Shown here: one piece after another, positions 50,615-59,756 of the stretch
Numbering within the stretch: position 1 is the stretch's first letter
How the letters are laid out: every line of letters starts with the position of its first letter
Source of the DNA: Desulfobacteraceae bacterium Eth-SRB2
GTDB lineage: Bacteria; Desulfobacterota; Desulfobacteria; Desulfobacterales; UBA11574
DNA: 64,000 nt
Reading direction: 5' to 3'
NCBI GenBank assembly: GCA_004193595.1
Contig: RPGQ01000001.1
Location: forward strand, 62,001-126,000
Made by a program: the position numbers and the translations under genes
The notes under the pieces: generated by a model
Database searches by the model: none
Seen by the model: only the letters and a program-made list of their open reading frames with translations
Told to the model about the DNA's origin: nothing

Positions 50615-52534
50615 ATGTTTAAAGAAATGAAAATGGGAACAAAGATAGCATGCCTTGCAGCCTTATTGATTGTTTTAACAGGAGTTGTCTCTTTCGTGGG
50701 CTACAATGGCCTTTCCGGAGTTGTTGACAGAGTTGAAAAAGCCGATGATGTAAACAGGATGCTTAAGACTATGCTCGCAACTCGTCAGCAGGAAAAGAAT
50801 TTCATTATTCGAGCAGACAAAAAATACATCGACAAGGTTAAAGAAGAGGTAGTCAATCTAAAAAAACAGGCAAATGAAACCAGGGACAAATTCAAGGACC
50901 CGGCAAACAAACAACAAATGGATGATGTCCTGACGGCAATCGGCAAATACGAAAATGCATTCGGGGAGTATACGGAACTGGCAGAAAAACAGAAGCTGTC
51001 CGATGCTGCAATGGTCAAAAACGCCAGAGCGCTTCAAGCTGAGGCTGAAGAAATGCGGAAAGAACAGAAAGACCAGTATCAGGTTCTACGCAGCAAGAAC
51101 GCTTCGGCTGACCAGCTTGACGATAAATTGTCCAAGGCGGATGATGCCAACCGCATCATCAAGTGGGTTTTGGAATGCCGCCGGCAGGAAAAGAATTTCA
51201 TCATTCGCAGCGACAAAATGTATCTGGACCGTGTTGCCAAGTATGTACAGGATATAACTAATCTGGCCGCAAACATGAAGACACGGTTCCACCAGGTCAA
51301 GAACCAACAGCAAACCGATCATATGATTATCTTAATTCAGGGTTATAAAGCAAGCTTTGACGAGTGGGTAATGCTAAAGGATAAGCAGGAGGCGGCCGAC
51401 ACGGCTATGGTTGCGGCAGCGAGAACAACTCAGGAGGTTAGCGATAAAGCCCGTGCAGATCAGAAGACAAAGATGGAAAACCAGATTTCCAATGCCAACT
51501 CAATGATGATGATCGGTACAGGTGTTGCGATCCTTTTAGGTGCACTTCTTGCTTTCTTTATCATCCGGGGCATCACCCGTGCCATCGGCCAGGTCATTGA
51601 AGGCCTTGGTGAAGGTGCCGAGCAGGTGGCTGCTGCATCAAGCCAGGTCTCAACCGCCAGCCAGTCCCTGGCTGAAGGGGCATCGGAACAGGCGGCTTCC
51701 ATCGAGGAAACATCCTCGTCATTGGAAGAGATGTCATCTATGACCAAGCAGAATGCAGACAATGCCAACCAGGCGGACAATCTTATGAAAGAGGCCAACC
51801 AGGTAGTTGGCAGTGCCAACGATTCAATGACCGAACTTACCGGATCCATGCAGGAAATTTCAAATGCTAGCGAAGAGACTCATAAAATCGTTAAAACAAT
51901 TGATGAGGTTGCGTTTCAGACCAATTTGCTGGCCCTCAATGCAGCGGTTGAAGCGGCCAGAGCCGGTGAAGCCGGGGCCGGATTTGCCGTTGTGGCCGAT
52001 GAGGTGAGAAACCTGGCTATCAGGGCGGCGGATGCAGCCAAAAACACGGCAGAGCTAATCGAAGGAACGGTCAAGAAGGTTAAAGACGGCTCAGACTTAG
52101 TAAACAGGACAAACGAAGAATTTGGCAAAGTTGCTGAAAGCTCTTCAAAGGTCAATGAGTTGGTAAGTGAGATTGCGGCGGCTTCCAATGAGCAGGCCCA
52201 GGGAATTGGGCAGGTCAATACGGCAGTCACCGAACTCGACAAGGTTGTTCAGCAGAATGCGGCCAATGCCGAAGAATCTGCTTCTGCCTCTGAAGAGATG
52301 AACGCCCAGGCTGAACAAATGAAGGGTTTTGTTAATGATCTTATTGCCCTTGTGGGTGGAAGCGCAAATAATGGCAAGAGTGTTCTTCGTGCCAGAGGTA
52401 AAGCCCCAAAAGCAGTAGCAGTAACAGGCAAAGCCCTTGCAGCTCCTGTTAAAAAAGAAGTAGTCGTTCACAATGCAAGGGAGGTTAATCCAGAGCAGAT
52501 TATCCCGATGGATGATGATTTCAAGGATTTCTAA
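50615..52534 (+). CDS. Methyl-accepting chemotaxis protein with a helical bimodular (HBM-like) sensor
   Basis: 639 residues. TM1 at about 11-30, a periplasmic all-helical domain (about 35-290), TM2 ([20 protein letters not shown], about 293-312), then the cytoplasmic signalling hairpin with its tip [20 protein letters not shown] followed by [15 protein letters not shown]. The sensor has two similar helical modules, each with a motif of the type [15 protein letters not shown] (about 55-70 and 188-203), as in HBM domains that bind organic acids in pseudomonads. A regular HAMP is not evident. The C-terminus ends MDDDFKDF, with no CheR/CheB-binding pentapeptide. A strong GGAGGG precedes ATG. Confidence 0.92.
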   Translation: MFKEMKMGTKIACLAALLIVLTGVVSFVGYNGLSGVVDRVEKADDVNRMLKTMLATRQQEKNFIIRADKKYIDKVKEEVVNLKKQANETRDKFKDPANKQQMDDVLTAIGKYENAFGEYTELAEKQKLSDAAMVKNARALQAEAEEMRKEQKDQYQVLRSKNASADQLDDKLSKADDANRIIKWVLECRRQEKNFIIRSDKMYLDRVAKYVQDITNLAANMKTRFHQVKNQQQTDHMIILIQGYKASFDEWVMLKDKQEAADTAMVAAARTTQEVSDKARADQKTKMENQISNANSMMMIGTGVAILLGALLAFFIIRGITRAIGQVIEGLGEGAEQVAAASSQVSTASQSLAEGASEQAASIEETSSSLEEMSSMTKQNADNANQADNLMKEANQVVGSANDSMTELTGSMQEISNASEETHKIVKTIDEVAFQTNLLALNAAVEAARAGEAGAGFAVVADEVRNLAIRAADAAKNTAELIEGTVKKVKDGSDLVNRTNEEFGKVAESSSKVNELVSEIAAASNEQAQGIGQVNTAVTELDKVVQQNAANAEESASASEEMNAQAEQMKGFVNDLIALVGGSANNGKSVLRARGKAPKAVAVTGKALAAPVKKEVVVHNAREVNPEQIIPMDDDFKDF

Positions 52535-52540
52535 ATAAAA

Positions 52541-52596
52541 CTAAAATCGCTTTGCGATTTTAGATAACATCTGCCTGTGCGTATACGCACAGGCAG
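52541..52596. terminator. Hairpins after the MCP gene, including a perfect 26-base palindrome
   Basis: CTAAAATCGC TTT GCGATTTTAG (52541-52563) starts seven bases after the MCP stop codon and is followed by the loop-free palindrome CTGCCTGTGCGTA/TACGCACAGGCAG (52571-52596). The second hairpin is a relative of the one at 38934-38963. No long T run follows, so this may be processing or protection of mRNA rather than intrinsic termination. Confidence 0.6.
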
Positions 52597-52716
52597 ACGC
52601 AATTTTATACAATGCACACTCGTAATACTCTCACTTGCGAGAATAGCGAACAGCTGCACCGCCAAAATAATATAGGATATGAAAAAGCAAAATAAGGACT
52701 ATATTGAACGATAAGT

Positions 52717-55344
52717 ATGAAAATGGATAAAACAATAAAACTTTCTGTCATTGGTACTTTTATTGCTGTTTTATTGTATTTCATGGGTTCCGGCATGGCC
52801 TGGGGAGATAGTGCGGAGGTAAAAATCGGAGTCCTGACCAAAAGAGGCCAAGAACGATGCCTGGCAAAGTGGTCCCCCACGGCCAAATATCTGTCCGCCG
52901 GGATTCCAGGCAAAACTTTTGTGATTGTGCCTCTTGATTCCAGACAAATCTATTCTGCGATTGAAAAAGGAAAAATTGATTTTGTTCTTGCCAACCCGTC
53001 AATTTACGTGGAAATCGAACACCTGTTTGAAGCAAGCAGGATTGCAACCCTGAAAAATTTACGTTTAGGCAAAGCCTACACTGCGTACGGAGGAGTTGTT
53101 TTCTGCAGGGCCGATCGCAGCGACATCCGGCACCTGACGGACCTCAAGGGAAAGACCTTGATGATTGTTGACGATCTTTCTTTGGCTGGATGGAGAGCGG
53201 TCTGGAGGGAATTGAAAGAAAAAGGCATTGATCCTTATCGTGACTTTAAAAAGCTTACGTTGGGACACATCCATGACGAAGTGGTCTATGCGGTTAGAGA
53301 CGGTGCCGCTGACGTTGGGACTGTGAGGACCGATACATTAGAAAGAATGCAGTCCGAAGGAAAAATCGCTCTAAAGAACTTTTATGTGATCCATGACCAC
53401 GGCGGTGGACAGGAGCGTCTGCCTTTCCTGCACTCAACCCGTGAGTATCCTGAATGGCCCATGGCAAAAGTCAAACACACTTCCGATGCATTGGCGAAAA
53501 GGGTTGCCGTTGCATTATTTGAAATGCCTGCCGATTCCCAGGCCGCTGAGGCCGCGAGATGTGCCGGATGGACAACTCCTTTGAATTACCAACCTGTCCA
53601 TGAATGCCTGAAAGAATTGAAGCTCGGCCCTTATAAGGACCTGGGTAAAATAACGCACGCCGATGTTATTAGAAAATATCGGTTTCAGATTTTATTCGTT
53701 GCCGTGCTGTTTGTTTTTATGACAGGATCTGTCGTTGTTTTCTTTAACCTTAACCAAAAACTTAAATTTTCTCATCAACTGTTGAGAGTTGAGGTTAAAC
53801 AACGTAAGCAGGCACAGATAGAGCTTCATAAAAATGAAGCAAAATATCGCCTTTTAGTGGAAAACGCCAATGACGCCATTTTTATTGCACAGGACGAATT
53901 AATTAAATTCCCCAACCCCAAAGCTCAAAATATAACCGGTTATTCAGCAACAGAGTTGACGAATACTCCTATCACAAAATTAATTCATCCTGAAAATAGT
54001 GACATGGTTCTTGATAGACATCGAAGAAGATTAAAGGGAGAGAATGTTCCCGCCACCTATTCATTCAGAATAATAAATAAATCTGGTAAAATACTAGAGG
54101 TACAGCTTAACACAGCTCTTATCACCTGGAATAAAAGACCGGCCACCATTAACTTTCTCAGAGACATAACACTCCAAAAGAAGCTGGAAGACCAGGTCCG
54201 TCAGGCCCAGAAGATTAGGTCGATAGGCACCCTGGCAGGCGGCATTGCCCATGATTTTAATAATATTCTTTTTGCCATTATCGGATTCACTGAAATATTG
54301 TTGGAAGGTGCTCTTGAGGGGAGTAGGGACCGTGATAATCTTAATGAGATTCTCAAAGCAGCGAAACGTGCGAGGGACTTAGTCAGTCAGATCCTTACCT
54401 TTAGTCGTCAAAGCAACCCGGATCGTAAACCACTGCAAATTCAAGCTATTGTTAAAGAAGCTTTCGAATTCTTAAGATCAACGATTCCGACAACCATTAA
54501 GTTCAGCCTGAAAATAGATGATCACTGCGGAGCTGTTATGGGTAATTCCACCCAACTTCATCAAATTGTTATAAACCTGTGTACCAATGCATACCACGCC
54601 GTGCAGGAAGCAGATGGCACCATTGTAGTCAGTCTGGCCGAGATCGAATTCGGAATTGGGGACATCCTTAATAATACTGGTATGAAACCGGGAAGGTATA
54701 TCCGACTGACGGTATCTGATACAGGACATGGTATGGAACGTGATGTCGTAGAGCAAATTTTCGACCCCTATTATACCACTAAAGAAAAGGGTAAGGGAAC
54801 AGGATTGGGGTTATCCGTGGTGCATGGAATTGTTAAAGAACACGGCGGAGAAATAAAGGTATACAGCGAACAGGGTAAAGGGAGCACGTTTCATGTTTTT
54901 CTGCCTGTTATTGAAACCAGGGCTGAAACCAATAAAACTGAAGCCATCGCACCATTCCGGCAAGGCAATGAGCGAATCCTTCTGGTCGATGATGAAGAGC
55001 AAATTGTTAAAATGCAGAATGAAATGTTAGAACTCCTCGGTTATCATGTTACGCCTCGAACAAGCAGTATAGAAACTTTAGAGGCATTTCGAGTACAGCC
55101 GGACAAATTTGATCTTGTTATTACCGACATGACCATGCCGAATATGAACGGTGCTGAATTGGCCTCCAAGCTTGTGGAAATCAGACCCGATATTCCCATT
55201 ATAATTTGCACCGGATTCAGTGAAAAAATGTCCAAAGAAAGAGCCGATGCTTTGGGTATAAAAAGTTTTCTTATGAAACCTGTGTTTAAGAGCGATCTCG
55301 CGAGGACTATTCGTAACGTGCTGGATAGACCGGACAGATCTTAA
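52717..55344 (+). CDS. PhnD-like sensor hybrid histidine kinase, copy 2
   Basis: 875 residues. The sensor (about 10-315) is nearly the same as in 45317-47995: signal segment, PhnD-like binding domain (KIGVLTKRGQERCLAKWSPT...GWTTPLNY), membrane helix (about 323-345). The rest differs: PAS (YRLLVENANDAIFIAQDELI, about 377-490), HisKA GTLAGGIAHDFNN (about 503), ATPase boxes (NLCTNAYHAV; DTGHGMERDVVEQIFDPYYT; GTGLGLSVV) and a receiver (LVDDEEQIVKMQ; DLVITDMTMPNMNG; FLMKPVFK). It has no adjacent NtrC partner and stands between MCP and cheA, so its phosphate may go to its own receiver or to the stand-alone receivers nearby. Confidence 0.9.
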   Translation: MKMDKTIKLSVIGTFIAVLLYFMGSGMAWGDSAEVKIGVLTKRGQERCLAKWSPTAKYLSAGIPGKTFVIVPLDSRQIYSAIEKGKIDFVLANPSIYVEIEHLFEASRIATLKNLRLGKAYTAYGGVVFCRADRSDIRHLTDLKGKTLMIVDDLSLAGWRAVWRELKEKGIDPYRDFKKLTLGHIHDEVVYAVRDGAADVGTVRTDTLERMQSEGKIALKNFYVIHDHGGGQERLPFLHSTREYPEWPMAKVKHTSDALAKRVAVALFEMPADSQAAEAARCAGWTTPLNYQPVHECLKELKLGPYKDLGKITHADVIRKYRFQILFVAVLFVFMTGSVVVFFNLNQKLKFSHQLLRVEVKQRKQAQIELHKNEAKYRLLVENANDAIFIAQDELIKFPNPKAQNITGYSATELTNTPITKLIHPENSDMVLDRHRRRLKGENVPATYSFRIINKSGKILEVQLNTALITWNKRPATINFLRDITLQKKLEDQVRQAQKIRSIGTLAGGIAHDFNNILFAIIGFTEILLEGALEGSRDRDNLNEILKAAKRARDLVSQILTFSRQSNPDRKPLQIQAIVKEAFEFLRSTIPTTIKFSLKIDDHCGAVMGNSTQLHQIVINLCTNAYHAVQEADGTIVVSLAEIEFGIGDILNNTGMKPGRYIRLTVSDTGHGMERDVVEQIFDPYYTTKEKGKGTGLGLSVVHGIVKEHGGEIKVYSEQGKGSTFHVFLPVIETRAETNKTEAIAPFRQGNERILLVDDEEQIVKMQNEMLELLGYHVTPRTSSIETLEAFRVQPDKFDLVITDMTMPNMNGAELASKLVEIRPDIPIIICTGFSEKMSKERADALGIKSFLMKPVFKSDLARTIRNVLDRPDRS

Positions 55345-55498
55345 GTTTCCAAAAAAATAATATCATCAAATAAAATAAAAAAACAAAAGATGATCTATGT
55401 AAAAGGAAAAAGATTTTTTAACACCCATACGAATGAGATTACAATGGTTAAAGTGGATAAACTCCGACAAGAAGACTGGTATCCTTATGAAATGAAAA
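55326..55498. repeat. Duplicated block upstream of cheA (matches 63150-63318)
   Basis: From CAGATCTTAAGTTTCC to GACTGGTATCCTTATGAAA this segment is clearly homologous to 63150-63318, which lies upstream of another receiver gene. The block encodes the short frame 55390-55503. Confidence 0.75.
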
Positions 55499-55503
55499 GG
55501 TGA
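55390..55503 (+). CDS. Short 37-codon frame upstream of cheA, duplicated elsewhere
   Basis: MIYVKGKRFFNTHTNEITMV followed by KVDKLRQEDWYPYEMKR. The part from NTHTNEIT to DWYPYE is kept in frame in the second copy (63232-63309: NTNTNEITVVKVNKLRQKDW then HPYE), with both silent and amino-acid changes, but there the upstream start is broken. No family recognised. A leader peptide or a gene fragment are both possible. Confidence 0.35.
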   Translation: MIYVKGKRFFNTHTNEITMVKVDKLRQEDWYPYEMKR

Positions 55504-55526
55504 ATTTTAAGGAGGGGGGCGGTTTA

Positions 55527-57737
55527 ATGCTTGATCGAATCGATAGAAACAAAAATAACCTTGAAACAATAGCTCTGGAAGTAGTGACACTGGACGTGCA
55601 AGATATCCCTGCTTTGGGCAATATTTTGAATTACCTTGGCGAAATGGAAGGGGATTCCCCGGCAATTGATCAACCGATTTTCCAGGAACTGCTGCAGGCA
55701 ATCAAGGGCTATATTGAAAATTTAATATTAGGAGAGACAGCAGATGCAACCCCTTTGGAAGATGGAATTGATTCTCTGCAAACCATTTACCGCCATTTAA
55801 GTAACCAGCAGGAATATAAGGGGGACACATCTTATGTATTGGAGAAACTTGGGTTTAAGAAAGCAGAATCTGAAGACAAAGAGAAAGAGCCGGAAATTGA
55901 ACCAGAGGCGGCAATTGAAGAAGAGGAAAAGGAATGCACAAAATCCGCAGGTAAAGACTTAAGCCAAGAAGACCAGGAAATACTCTCAGGTTTTGTAATG
56001 GAGTCCCTTGAAAGCTTGGAAGCCGTCGAGGTCAGCATGATGGATCTTGAACAGTACCCCGGTGATATTGAAACTATAAATTCAATTTTCAGAGCATTCC
56101 ATACCATCAAAGGCGTTTCAGCTTTTCTCGACTTAGACAGGATAAATATGCTGGCCCACCGTGCCGAAAATCTCTTGGACAAGGCCAGAAGCGGTGAAAT
56201 CAGAATAGATGCAACGGTCATCGATATATGTCTCGAATCGGTAGATTTATTAAAAAAACTGATCGTAGGTGTTCAGAACGGCTTGGAAAAAGATGTTTCA
56301 CTGGATATCGGTTTAGACATTGGCCCTCTGGTCAACCGGATTGATGAGATTCAGGAAAAAGCGGACCGAATCGGTGATAAACCGGTAGGCGAAATCATGA
56401 TTCAAAAAGGTGAAATCACTCCCGAAGAACTTGCTAAAGGTCTTGAAAAACAAAAACAAGAACCGGACAAAAAGATCGGACAGATCCTTGTGCAAGATAA
56501 AAGTGTGGAACCCAAATCCGTGGTCGGCGCCCTCAGGGATCAAAAAAAGACCGGTAGGCGGCATATAGACCTTCAGGTCAAGGTGGATACAAAAAAGCTG
56601 GATAACCTGGTCGATTTAACCGGAGAACTGGTCATTGCCCAGAGCATGCTCCGCCAGAACCGGACGATTCTTGAATTACGGGATCAACAATTAATGAACA
56701 ACCTGGGTCAACTGACCCAGATCACCACCGGTCTGCAGACCACGGCCATGTCCATGCGTATGGTTCCGATTAAGAGCACGTTTCAGAAAATGGTGAGACT
56801 GGTCAGGGACCTGGCCAAAAATTCCGGCAAACAAGTAAAACTAAAAATGTCCGGGGAAGATACCGAAATCGACCGGAATGTGGTTGATGAATTATACGAA
56901 CCCATGGTTCACATGATCCGCAACTCCGTGGATCATGGCATTGGGACGCCGGAAGAAAGAAGAAAAGCAGGAAAAGACAAAAGCGGCGAGATCCATCTTA
57001 TGGCCTATCACCAGGCAGGAAACATCGTTGTCGAAATTTCGGATGACGGCAGGGGACTTGATAAAGAAAAGATCATAGAAAAGGCCAAAGCAAAGGATCT
57101 CATTACAGATGAGAGCAAAATGTCTGAATCTGAAATTTACAACCTGATATTTCATCCCGGTTTTTCCACAGCCAAACAGGTAACAGATGTTTCCGGCCGG
57201 GGCGTGGGCATGGATGTTGTTAAAAAAGCCATTGAAAAACTCAGGGGCAAGGTTGAGATCAACTCCAGCCCCGGCCGTGGTTCAACTTTTATCATAAAAC
57301 TTCCGCTTACCCTTGCCATAATAGAAGGAATGCTGGTCAGGGTAGGACAAGAAAAATACGTTATTCCGGCCCTTTCAATTCTTGAATCATTAAGGCCCAC
57401 AAAAGAACAGTACTCCACGGTTGAGGGGAAAGGAGAAATGATTTTGACCAGGGGAAAGCTAATCCCCCTTATCCGTCTCAATCGAATATTTGATGCAGAA
57501 TGCGATCATAACAATCCCTGGGAAGCACTGGTCATGGTAGTAGAACAAAATGGCAACCAGATAGGCCTGCTCCTCGATGAGCTGTTAGGCAAAGAAGAGG
57601 TTGTGATAAAAAGTCTGGGTGAAACACTTAAAGATATTAAGGGAATCGCCGGCGGTGCGATAATGGGAGACGGCAAAGTGGGACTCATACTCGATATGGC
57701 CGGGATATGGGATCTAATGATGGGAGTTGAGAATTAA
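55527..57737 (+). CDS. cheA: Chemotaxis histidine kinase CheA
   Basis: 736 residues from ATG 55527 (MLDRIDRNKNNL), preceded by AAGGAGGGG. Order: an N-terminal ~150-residue region rich in Glu, an HPt domain with FRAFHTIKGVSAFLDL (phospho-His, about residue 190), then an unusual linker GEIMIQKGEITPEELAKGLE ... IGQILVQDKSVEP (about 290-335) resembling repeat modules of secretion/pilus ATPase N-termini, the dimerisation helices (DNLVDLTGELVIAQSML), the ATPase (MIRNSVDHGIGTPEER; SDDGRGLD; VSGRGVGMDVV) and a C-terminal CheW-like domain. Takes signals from the MCP through CheW and phosphorylates CheY and CheB. The downstream repeat element begins at its stop codon. Confidence 0.96.
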   Translation: MLDRIDRNKNNLETIALEVVTLDVQDIPALGNILNYLGEMEGDSPAIDQPIFQELLQAIKGYIENLILGETADATPLEDGIDSLQTIYRHLSNQQEYKGDTSYVLEKLGFKKAESEDKEKEPEIEPEAAIEEEEKECTKSAGKDLSQEDQEILSGFVMESLESLEAVEVSMMDLEQYPGDIETINSIFRAFHTIKGVSAFLDLDRINMLAHRAENLLDKARSGEIRIDATVIDICLESVDLLKKLIVGVQNGLEKDVSLDIGLDIGPLVNRIDEIQEKADRIGDKPVGEIMIQKGEITPEELAKGLEKQKQEPDKKIGQILVQDKSVEPKSVVGALRDQKKTGRRHIDLQVKVDTKKLDNLVDLTGELVIAQSMLRQNRTILELRDQQLMNNLGQLTQITTGLQTTAMSMRMVPIKSTFQKMVRLVRDLAKNSGKQVKLKMSGEDTEIDRNVVDELYEPMVHMIRNSVDHGIGTPEERRKAGKDKSGEIHLMAYHQAGNIVVEISDDGRGLDKEKIIEKAKAKDLITDESKMSESEIYNLIFHPGFSTAKQVTDVSGRGVGMDVVKKAIEKLRGKVEINSSPGRGSTFIIKLPLTLAIIEGMLVRVGQEKYVIPALSILESLRPTKEQYSTVEGKGEMILTRGKLIPLIRLNRIFDAECDHNNPWEALVMVVEQNGNQIGLLLDELLGKEEVVIKSLGETLKDIKGIAGGAIMGDGKVGLILDMAGIWDLMMGVEN

Positions 57738-57932
57738 AATGCCTAAAATGAGCTAAACTGCCTAAAATGCCTAAAATAGGGTAAACATGGAGCGTAAACA
57801 GTTCGCTAAAGATCTTGAAAAGCGCATTCGAAAATTCGGAAAAAATTTACATGCATTGGCAAGATAAGATAATAAATTCTAAGCATTTTAACTTTAGGCA
57901 TTTTAGATCATTTTAGGCAATTTAGGCATTTC
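57738..57932. mobile_element. Four-helix-bundle element, copy 1 (decayed)
   Basis: Left arm TGCCTAAAATGAGCTAAACT followed by two more TGCCTAAAAT units (57739-57778), beginning one base after the cheA stop. Right arm of inverted units TTTAGGCATTTTAGATCATT then TTAGGC...TTTAGGCATTTC (57893-57932). The inside has the first 17 codons of the four-helix-bundle gene and then diverges (57787-57867). Confidence 0.8.
57787..57867 (+). pseudogene. Truncated four-helix-bundle gene, copy 1
   Basis: MERKQFAKDLEKRIRKFGKN followed by LHALAR and stop. The first 17 residues match the intact gene 60228-60581 (MERKQFAKDLEKRTRKF); the rest is deleted. Confidence 0.75.
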
Positions 57933-57950
57933 AATATACAGGATAAAACT

Positions 57951-58430
57951 ATGAACCTGATAGTCGGCGTTTCAGATATGAAAGTCAGTAACGATAAGGA
58001 GGCAATCCTTGTCACCTATTCTCTGGGATCATGTATCGGCGTTGCAATTTATGATTCAGTGGCACGGGTAGGAGGGTTGCTTCACTATATGCTCCCGGAA
58101 TCGAGTCTGGATCAGGAAAAAGCCGGAAAAAACCCGTATATGTTTGCCGATACCGGCATTCCTTCTCTATTCAAGGCCGCCTATAAATTAGGCGCCAAGA
58201 AACAGAGAATGAAAGTAATTGTGGTTGGAGGATCACAGGTTCTGGACCAGAAAGGATTTTTTAATATCGGCAAAAGGAATGATATTGCGGTCCGGAAAAT
58301 GTTTCATAAAAACAATGTGATCATCGATTACAGAGACGTTGGGGGCACGGTCAACCGAACCATCAAGCTGGCGGTCAATAACGGGGATATATGGTTAAAG
58401 GTTTCAGGCATAGGGGAGAAAAAGATATGA
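57951..58430 (+). CDS. cheD: Chemoreceptor glutamine deamidase CheD
   Basis: 159 residues. CheD signature: ILVTYSLGSCIGVAIYD with the catalytic Cys (about residue 27) and GGLLHYMLPES with the His (about 44); also VVGGSQVLD and DVGGTVNRTIKL. CheD deamidates receptor glutamines and can regulate CheC/CheX-type phosphatases. Its TGA overlaps the ATG of the next gene. Confidence 0.95.
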   Translation: MNLIVGVSDMKVSNDKEAILVTYSLGSCIGVAIYDSVARVGGLLHYMLPESSLDQEKAGKNPYMFADTGIPSLFKAAYKLGAKKQRMKVIVVGGSQVLDQKGFFNIGKRNDIAVRKMFHKNNVIIDYRDVGGTVNRTIKLAVNNGDIWLKVSGIGEKKI

Positions 58431-59272
58431 GCAATTTAAAATCAATCATAAAAAAAATAGACAGATTGAAACCGATTTCGCAGGTCGCGACCAAGGTAAT
58501 GTCTATTGCCGAAGATCCTGAAAGTTCCATGTCTGATCTTTCTAAAGTCATTATTTATGACACGGCAGTAACTGCCAATCTGTTAAAGGTAGCCAATTCC
58601 GCCTATTTCGGCCTTCCGGAAAAGGTTGATTCCGTTCATCAGGGCATTGTCTTGATGGGTATGGACCAGGTCGCCAACCTTGTTCTTTTGTCAACCAGTG
58701 GCGAAAACTTACAAACAGCACAACAAGGGTACGACCTTGAAGCGGGTGATCTCTGGAAATACTCGGTTTCTTCCGCCCTGATTGCCCGTGAGCTTGCCGA
58801 GAAAAAAGGGGTAAAGGAAACTCACCTGATATTTACGGCCGCACTGTTAAAGGATATCGGAAAAGTGGTTCTGAACCAGTATGTAAAGGACTCTTTTGAT
58901 AAAATCAACACCCTGGTTACAAAACGAAACTTTACTTTCAGAGAAGCTGAAAAGGAAGTAATCGGCATTGACCACGCTGAACTTGGCGGAATGGTGGCAG
59001 AAAGCTGGAATTTCAGCCCAAAGATGGTTGAAATTATTAGACACCATCACCGGCCCCAGGAAAGCTCAATTAGTGAATTTGAATCTTCAATTGTTTATAT
59101 GGCAGACACCATCTGCATGATGATGGGAATAGGTGTGGGATCTGACGGTCTTGCGTACAGGTTTCACCGGAAAGTGGTTGAGAGTTTGGAACTTACAGAA
59201 AGGGACTTTGAAAAAATCATTGCCGGTTTTGCCGAAAAGGTAAAACAGCTTGAAGCAATGATGAATATCTAA
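58427..59272 (+). CDS. HDOD-domain signalling protein
   Basis: 281 residues from ATG 58427, which overlaps the cheD stop (ATGA). HDOD pattern: KLKPISQVATKVMSIAEDPE (here RLKPISQVATKVM), DTAVTANLLKVANSAYFGLP, VHQGIVLMGMDQVANLVLLS, LKDIGKVVLNQYV, DHAELGGMVAESWNFSP and IRHHHRPQ. HDOD proteins are HD-fold regulators without confirmed phosphodiesterase activity, frequent in Desulfobacterota signalling loci. Coupling with cheD suggests it works in this pathway. Confidence 0.92.
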   Translation: MSNLKSIIKKIDRLKPISQVATKVMSIAEDPESSMSDLSKVIIYDTAVTANLLKVANSAYFGLPEKVDSVHQGIVLMGMDQVANLVLLSTSGENLQTAQQGYDLEAGDLWKYSVSSALIARELAEKKGVKETHLIFTAALLKDIGKVVLNQYVKDSFDKINTLVTKRNFTFREAEKEVIGIDHAELGGMVAESWNFSPKMVEIIRHHHRPQESSISEFESSIVYMADTICMMMGIGVGSDGLAYRFHRKVVESLELTERDFEKIIAGFAEKVKQLEAMMNI

Positions 59273-59327
59273 AGTCAAACGCCTATATTTAAATGCCTAA
59301 AATGATTTCAAATTGGGGAGAAAAACC

Positions 59328-59756
59328 ATGGCATACAACGTTTTAATCGTGGATGACTCCACTCCCATGCGTGCGGTTATTAAAAAAATCGTCAAAGCAT
59401 CCGGGTTTAATGTCGGGCAATTTTTCGAAGCGATCAATGGGCTTGAAGCAATGGAAGTATTAAATAACGAATGGATCGATCTGGTTCTCACGGATTACAA
59501 TATGCCCGATATGAACGGCCTGGAGCTTGTGGAAGAAATGAATAAAGACGATCACCTCAAGTCAATTCCTGCGGTGATGATCACCACGGAAGGAAGCAGG
59601 GAAAGGATCGAAGAATTTATGGCAAAGGGGGTAATGGACTATATCAAAAAGCCTTTTACGCCCGAACAAATCAAGCAAAAACTAAAGCAAATAATGGGAG
59701 AGACAGAAAATGAAGAACGACGTTTTGACAACGGCGATGAAAAATTCGATTTCTGA
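59328..59756 (+). CDS. cheY: Chemotaxis response regulator CheY
   Basis: 142 residues from ATG 59328 (MAYNVLIVDDSTPMRAVIKK) with GGGGAG upstream. Receiver with VDDS, VLTDYNMPDMNGLEL (phospho-Asp about residue 57), MITTEGSRE (Thr) and YIKKPFTPEQ (Lys). The last 16 codons overlap the start of cheX, giving an odd acidic tail (ENEERRFDNGDEKFDF), so the two are translationally coupled. Confidence 0.93.
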   Translation: MAYNVLIVDDSTPMRAVIKKIVKASGFNVGQFFEAINGLEAMEVLNNEWIDLVLTDYNMPDMNGLELVEEMNKDDHLKSIPAVMITTEGSRERIEEFMAKGVMDYIKKPFTPEQIKQKLKQIMGETENEERRFDNGDEKFDF

